Assembly (NCBI RefSeq): GCF_000237925.1
Contig: NW_017386112.1
Coordinates: forward strand, 62,001-126,000
Direction: 5' to 3'
DNA from: Schistosoma mansoni
Taxonomy: Eukaryota; Platyhelminthes; Trematoda; Strigeidida; Schistosomatidae
Length of the DNA: 64,000 bases
Shown in pieces: positions 22,701 through 28,700 of this stretch. Both the position numbers and the translations under genes were made by a program. Every line of letters starts with the position of its first letter. Position 1 is the stretch's first letter. The notes beneath the pieces are model-generated. The model did not search any database. It saw only the letters and a program-made list of their open reading frames with translations, and was not told the DNA's origin.

Positions 22701-25700
22701 GGTAAGCTAGATTCCTCTACCAAGCTTCTAAGAGTCCCAAATAACACTTCTTACAAAAAATTGATTTCATATAAAGTTTTGGTTATTTGCCTTTTTATAT
22801 ATAACACTTATTTATCTCTACCAAATACTAACATACGAGTGAGTACTTTATAGGTATCCATTCTCAACCATTTTACTACAGAGTTACCGAATCACGGGAA
22901 TCGTGTCTTCGTTTGATTAATGGTGGGATCCACAATATACGTTTCTTCCCATTTGTGACTCGTCAACTGGATTAGTCTACATCCTCTTGTTGAAGTTCTC
23001 ACTGCAACCTGAACGCAGTAGAAACTACTTCAAACTATAGGCCAGTATTCAATTAAACACTAAGTTACGATAAAGACCATTTTTCAAGTACTGTAATATA
23101 CTTTCTAGTTATCAATGTTTACATTTTACTGTTGCTGATATTCAGAATAAATTGATCAGTGTCTTTTGATATATGGTCTCCATGATCCGTTATCATTAAT
23201 GAAATACAGGTCAAGGATTTGTATACCTGAAAACTTTACAAAAATATTATAAAACCTTCATATTTCGTATTTGACCCACTTATCTTAGTGCGCAGATCAT
23301 TGATAAATTTGACTAAAATGTCAAATGCATAAGGTTGGTAGTAAATACTTTATGATAGTTATTTATCACTTTCATATCTTACTCCACATTTCTGCAGTTG
23401 ATTTGGTATATTCAGATTACCTAATTCTTCTTGAAAAAAACATGTCTAAGAAATGTAGGTATATGCTTGACAGTTCAGAGCTTTTCACATTCATCAGAAT
23501 GCCTCTTGTATCATTTCACTTCAAATAGGGGTGTTGCTTGTATTGCTTTAAGTCGTTGCTAATAAAGTTAGTCAGTGTTTTGGTGAACCGAATCTCAGAA
23601 TTTCATAATTAAATTCACTTAGTATTGTTTGTTTGAATCTTCCCATCGATGTGTTAGGACTGCAACTGATCAGTCTCTAAATGGCGTATGTGCATACTGT
23701 GCGTATTGCCTCGATATAGCCTTGATTCACAAGTATTATAAGCAAAGATGGATAGTGGCTAGCAGTGGAATCCAGGATGACGCGCGTTTAGTCCTATTCG
23801 GGACTCGTCAGCTTGATGTCTCGGATCGGACGAAACCTGCGTCCAACTGGATTTCACTGCTAGCCACTACCCATCTTTGCTTATAATACTTGTGAATCAA
23901 GGCTATATCGAGGCAATACGCACAGTATGCACATATGCCATTTAGAGACTGACCAGTTGCAGTTCTAACACATCGATGGGAAGATTCAAACAAACAATAC
24001 TAAGTGAATTTAATTATGAAATTCTGAGATTCGGTTCACCAAAACACTAACTTTATTAGCAACGACTTAAAGCAATACAAGTAACACCCCTATTTGAAGT
24101 GAAATGATACAAGAGGCATTCTGATGAATGTGAAAAGCTCTGAACTGTCAAGCATATACCTACATTTCTTAGACATGTTTTTTTCAAGAAGAATTAGGTA
24201 ATCTGAATATACCAAATCAACTGCAGAAATGTGGAGTAAGATATGAAAGTGATAAATAACTATCATAAAGTATTTACTACCAACCTTATGCATATGACAT
24301 TTAAGTCAAATTTATTAATGATCTGCTAACCAAGATAGGTGGGTCAAATACGAAATATGAAGGTTTTATAATATTTTTGTAAAGTTCTCAGGTATACAAA
24401 TCCTTGACTTGTATTTCATTACTGATAACGGATCATGGAGACCATATATCAAAAGACACAATTTTATGTGAATTTAAACTTCACCCCATTGCACAAGCAA
24501 GTGGGTATCAGGAGTCAGTTGCCGAGTGGATAACGCGATGGCGTTTGAAGCGAGGGTACTGGGTTAGAGTCGCAGAGTGAACATCAACTCTGAGATGCAG
24601 GTATATCCAGCTGACGAGTCCCAAATAGGACGAAACGCGCGTCAAACTGGATTCCACTGCTAGCCACTATCCATCTTTGCTTATCATTTTATAATTAGTT
24701 TAAATTGATAGTCAAATTAATTTTCTATGATAAACATACTGTCAAATCTTTTCTTATGCAATTTTCTTTCATCTAATCGTTCACCTTAGCTGGTTCACTT
24801 AGTTCTTCTTCATCCATTGTCAATGTTCCAACAGTATCATCATTCAATATGATTGGACCTAATTCACTTGCAAGATATCATTTTCTAGTTACTCTTAATA
24901 GTATTGAAGCATCTCAAAAGAATTTACTGTCTCTTGTTAATCATCTTGAAAGTGAATTAAATTTACTTTATCAAAATCAAGAAATCAATTCACAGAAACT
25001 TGATGTATGTTTTAACTTTTTCTATGATTTTAAGTGTTTAATAATGTACATCTTGTGTTTCTATGCATATTCCCATTTATCATTTAGTGAAACAATAAAT
25101 AGTCGCTTCCATTTTTGATTAGACTACAATGGCTGTAACTTATAGGTTTATATTTAATAGTACGATCTGATATATAACTAATTCAAATATATTCAGTTTT
25201 ATTTAGCTAGGTTGGATTGAATATTTATAACGGGTTATGACAAATACACGCGTTCTACACCTGTGAAGTTTAAGACTTACTTACGCTTGTTACTTCACGT
25301 CGAGGATCATAAGCTGCCAACTAGCGTTCTTCATCCAACTCTGTTCTCGACATTTATTTATTTATTTATTTGAACACATAAATACTGATACAAGGGGGCA
25401 CCAGATATATATGCGCCACACAAAAAATTGTCATTTCATTTAATTGTGTGGGGCTATGATAATGACCGGGTGCCAAGACCGAAACAGGTGGTTTTCTTAG
25501 GGGGTGACACACCGAGTTTTCGACATAGAAGTCTGATCCACAAGGCAGTGAAGCAACGTAGGCAGATGCAGTCCCATTGTAGTCAATGACCAACAATAGG
25601 TTCATGCTCCATTTGTTTCCTCAGGATACTAGAGCCCATGTTCAGGATTTGCCAACTCCCTTAGGATGAGCTACCAACTCGATGAAAGCACCGGACATTC

Positions 25701-28700
25701 TCTTTTCATCCTCTCCATTTCATCCCGACCTTTGCTGCTACCTTGACGTGGTGGTCGGCCTTGCCCATCGTGGTGAACCAGTCGAGCCATACTGGCTGGA
25801 ACAATCGTTCCTCAACGTCCTACCATGCCAGACTGGTCGGTTGAAGAGCGGTAAGACTAAAAGCAGCAATCCCAAGGTCTGAAGGTGAAGTCGTACTGCC
25901 GACTGTACAGAGGTGTGACGGCAGTAAGGTGTTTCCTCCAGACAACCAGCGTAACAACGATGCCGCCTTCCCACAAGGAGGGGTTGCGTTAGAAAAGGTC
26001 AACCCTAAAAATGCACACTTGTCATATCCCATGGATTTCCGTCTCCGGCGACAAATCCCTTTGAAGAACGGAGCCAACACGTCAAAAATCCCCCACAAAA
26101 AGGCCGTGCGTGACCGGCCTCAAGCAGTTGTCCCTTGGGCTCTACAGCCCAGGTCGTTAAGACCAAAATTAATCCAACTTCCTTTTCACGTCCCTCAAGA
26201 AATACCCTTCCACGATGTGGGCAGCCGGGAAGTGATATTAGCCCTCATACCCGTAACTGCACACGAGACCAAGTGATAAAACCTTCACAAAGCAATCTTG
26301 AATTGCAAAAAATACCCTATAATGGTAATAATTAATTTGCAACAATATATGAAAATTTTATATACTGGATTCTTTCCCCGTCCACTCCTATTTAGTATCA
26401 TTACTTTTTATATGTCCTTTTATAAAGATAATTTCATTTCTTACAATTCCAATTTTTACTTGTTGTCTCTATTGGATTGATTTTTACACACTTTCTTCCA
26501 TCTCATTTAAGATGTGTATCACGGAATTAAAAGTTTCTATCTCAGATCAACTTCAAGCATTACTTGATTCTGCTTTCGAGCATCTTTCAACTAGTGTTAT
26601 TCAAAGTCAAGTAAAAACTTTGTTAAATGTTTTCAAGTCACTGAAATATGATTTACTTGAGGTAAGAATGTAAAGGATTATTTAATTCTATTTTTTTCCT
26701 GTAATCACCATGACCTATTTATCCTTATATACTTCTTCTCCAAGTGACGTAAAATAATAGTTTCCATTACCAATACAGTAAATTTGATCGATAACATTCG
26801 ATCAGCACTAAGAAGGACTTGACACGCATGACATCGATCACCACCCTGTGATCAATCAACTGTGATTACATCTCAGTCCTACAGGAGGTCAGTTGCGGCC
26901 CGAATTGCTCAGTGGTAGCGTCTCTGACTGTGAAGCTGAGTGACGCGGGATCGATCCTGTCAGAGGGAACCAGTTCCCTCATGATTACAGATACACCTTG
27001 CTGACGAGTGCCAAGCAGCACGAAATCCGGGTTCAGGGTTTCCTGTTGACCACCTCCAACCACCATCTTATCTAATACAGTAAATTTATTGTTACTAATG
27101 CTTAGTGTGGTTTTTCATACCAGATTACAGTGGTTCGTATTGACTTGACTTAATTGTTATTATTTTTTTGGCCTATTTTTTACCCTTACATAAGTAAAAC
27201 AATACCAACGTATTTTTAAAGCTTAGCTTGTCTAAGATTTGGGTATTAAACTGTAATGGCTATTATCAGATAACTGCATATAACACATGTAGTGTTTGTT
27301 AAATTGGGATTAGTTGTTATGACGTTCAAACGTCACTACCTCATTACTGGATACTTGATTTCAAATCATAATTCAAGTGTTTGATACGACCTAGTTGCCG
27401 AGACTGAGTTTTGTGGGGCGGAACTCAGAATTGGAACCTAATTGCTGAAAACCAAATCCCTTAACCAGTTAACTATCACTTTAGGCAACATCCTTCGTTC
27501 TTACGTCATAGTTATCGTTTTTACTAGTACTTCGTGATAGTGTGGAATTTTTGAATAGTAGAATACTTTGTCATGTGTTATTTTTTACTACTCTACCAGT
27601 GTTTTAAAAGTCTTTAGACTGTTAAGGTCTTGTAGCTTTGGTGTTTTAATCTTAAACATAGGTTATAGTTACTAAGGGAAATATTGGTTTTACTTACGTA
27701 GCCAACGTATAACTACTACCATTGGATTTCTAGTAGAATAATACCGACTGTATATTTCCGTTTCTCTGCCTGGAAATCTTAATTCACCGTCTTTGACGTA
27801 CAGATTCACTAGTCCCTAGCCTATTTACAAACATTTTTTTCTTTGACAAGTGATAATAACCTGGCTTCAGTCTAATAAAATGGTATTAATTCTTTTCAGT
27901 TTGTGAATTTGCTTCGTTTCATGGAATAATGTGTAGAAGAGAATCTGAACTAATGATCAAAATCGCTTCAATTCTAAAATTTTTATGGCGATTTTACAAT
28001 AACCTGATACATTGCTATTAGTTATGAGTTAAAGAGAAATGTGGATCCTTACTTAGTGAATAAAAATGTGGTTCCTGTGGTTATGTACCAATGACGAGGC
28101 CTGTGATATTTATGCAGTTATTCCAAGTATATTACTTATGAGTACCTACCAATTTATCACACAATATTCCTGCTCGTGATTTATGTTGTCTGGTCTGATA
28201 TACTACCTTGGCCATTTTTGTCATTTTCTGTATTATCTACTGAAAATATATTGATACTAATGTCATCAACTTGAATGTCAGTTTGTAACCCCTAACCCTA
28301 ACCTAGGTACAGTTTCAACTCACATCACGATGACTGATCAAGAAGCTTATGTCACATGTACGATTCCTATAATGAAAAAAATTGATGAGGATCTTTATTT
28401 AGATTTTCGATGACATGAATTTTATTACTTCTTATTCAATCATATCCATAATAATATTTATAATGATCTCGCGAGTGCGGGATCGTGGACGCGCACTGCT
28501 GAGGAGTCCCATTATAGGACGAAACGGCCGTCCAGTGCTTTAAGGTTTTCCATGGTGGTCTAGCTTCAATTGACTCATGATTTGAAGTATGAAAATAACA
28601 ATATTTATTTGGTGAAACCATTTTTCATGATATTATTTCTTCTGTTTATTTTTTACTTTTATTTCAGGAGGATTTAGATGTTTTCGCTGCTAATGATAGA

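Larger units (their letters stand above)
23159..24459. repeat. 1.3 kb imperfect inverted repeat
   Basis: The left arm (23159-23798) and right arm (23827-24459) are reverse complements, with a spacer of about 28 bp. The outermost match is gtgtcttttgatatatgg against its complement. Within the arms, 23325-23528 and 24293-24090 appear base-for-base identical, while outer and inner parts show scattered substitutions and small indels. Each arm holds a type A SINE at its inner end plus about 440 bp of other sequence. It lies in COG4 intron 10. It could form a long hairpin in RNA or DNA. Assembly artefact is not excluded, though the uneven divergence speaks against it. Confidence 0.9.

Noticed and set aside
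22702-22853. Extension of COG4 exon 10 past 22701 (open frame [10 protein letters not shown]...)
   Set aside because: Looks conserved at first (GKFD in human), but only the donor at 22702 fits the phase of exon 11, and the extended frame has no good donor.
23325-24293. Two identical 67-codon frames on opposite strands as a duplicated gene
   Set aside because: They are the same stretch in the two arms of the inverted repeat. The frame has no motif and lies in a COG4 intron.
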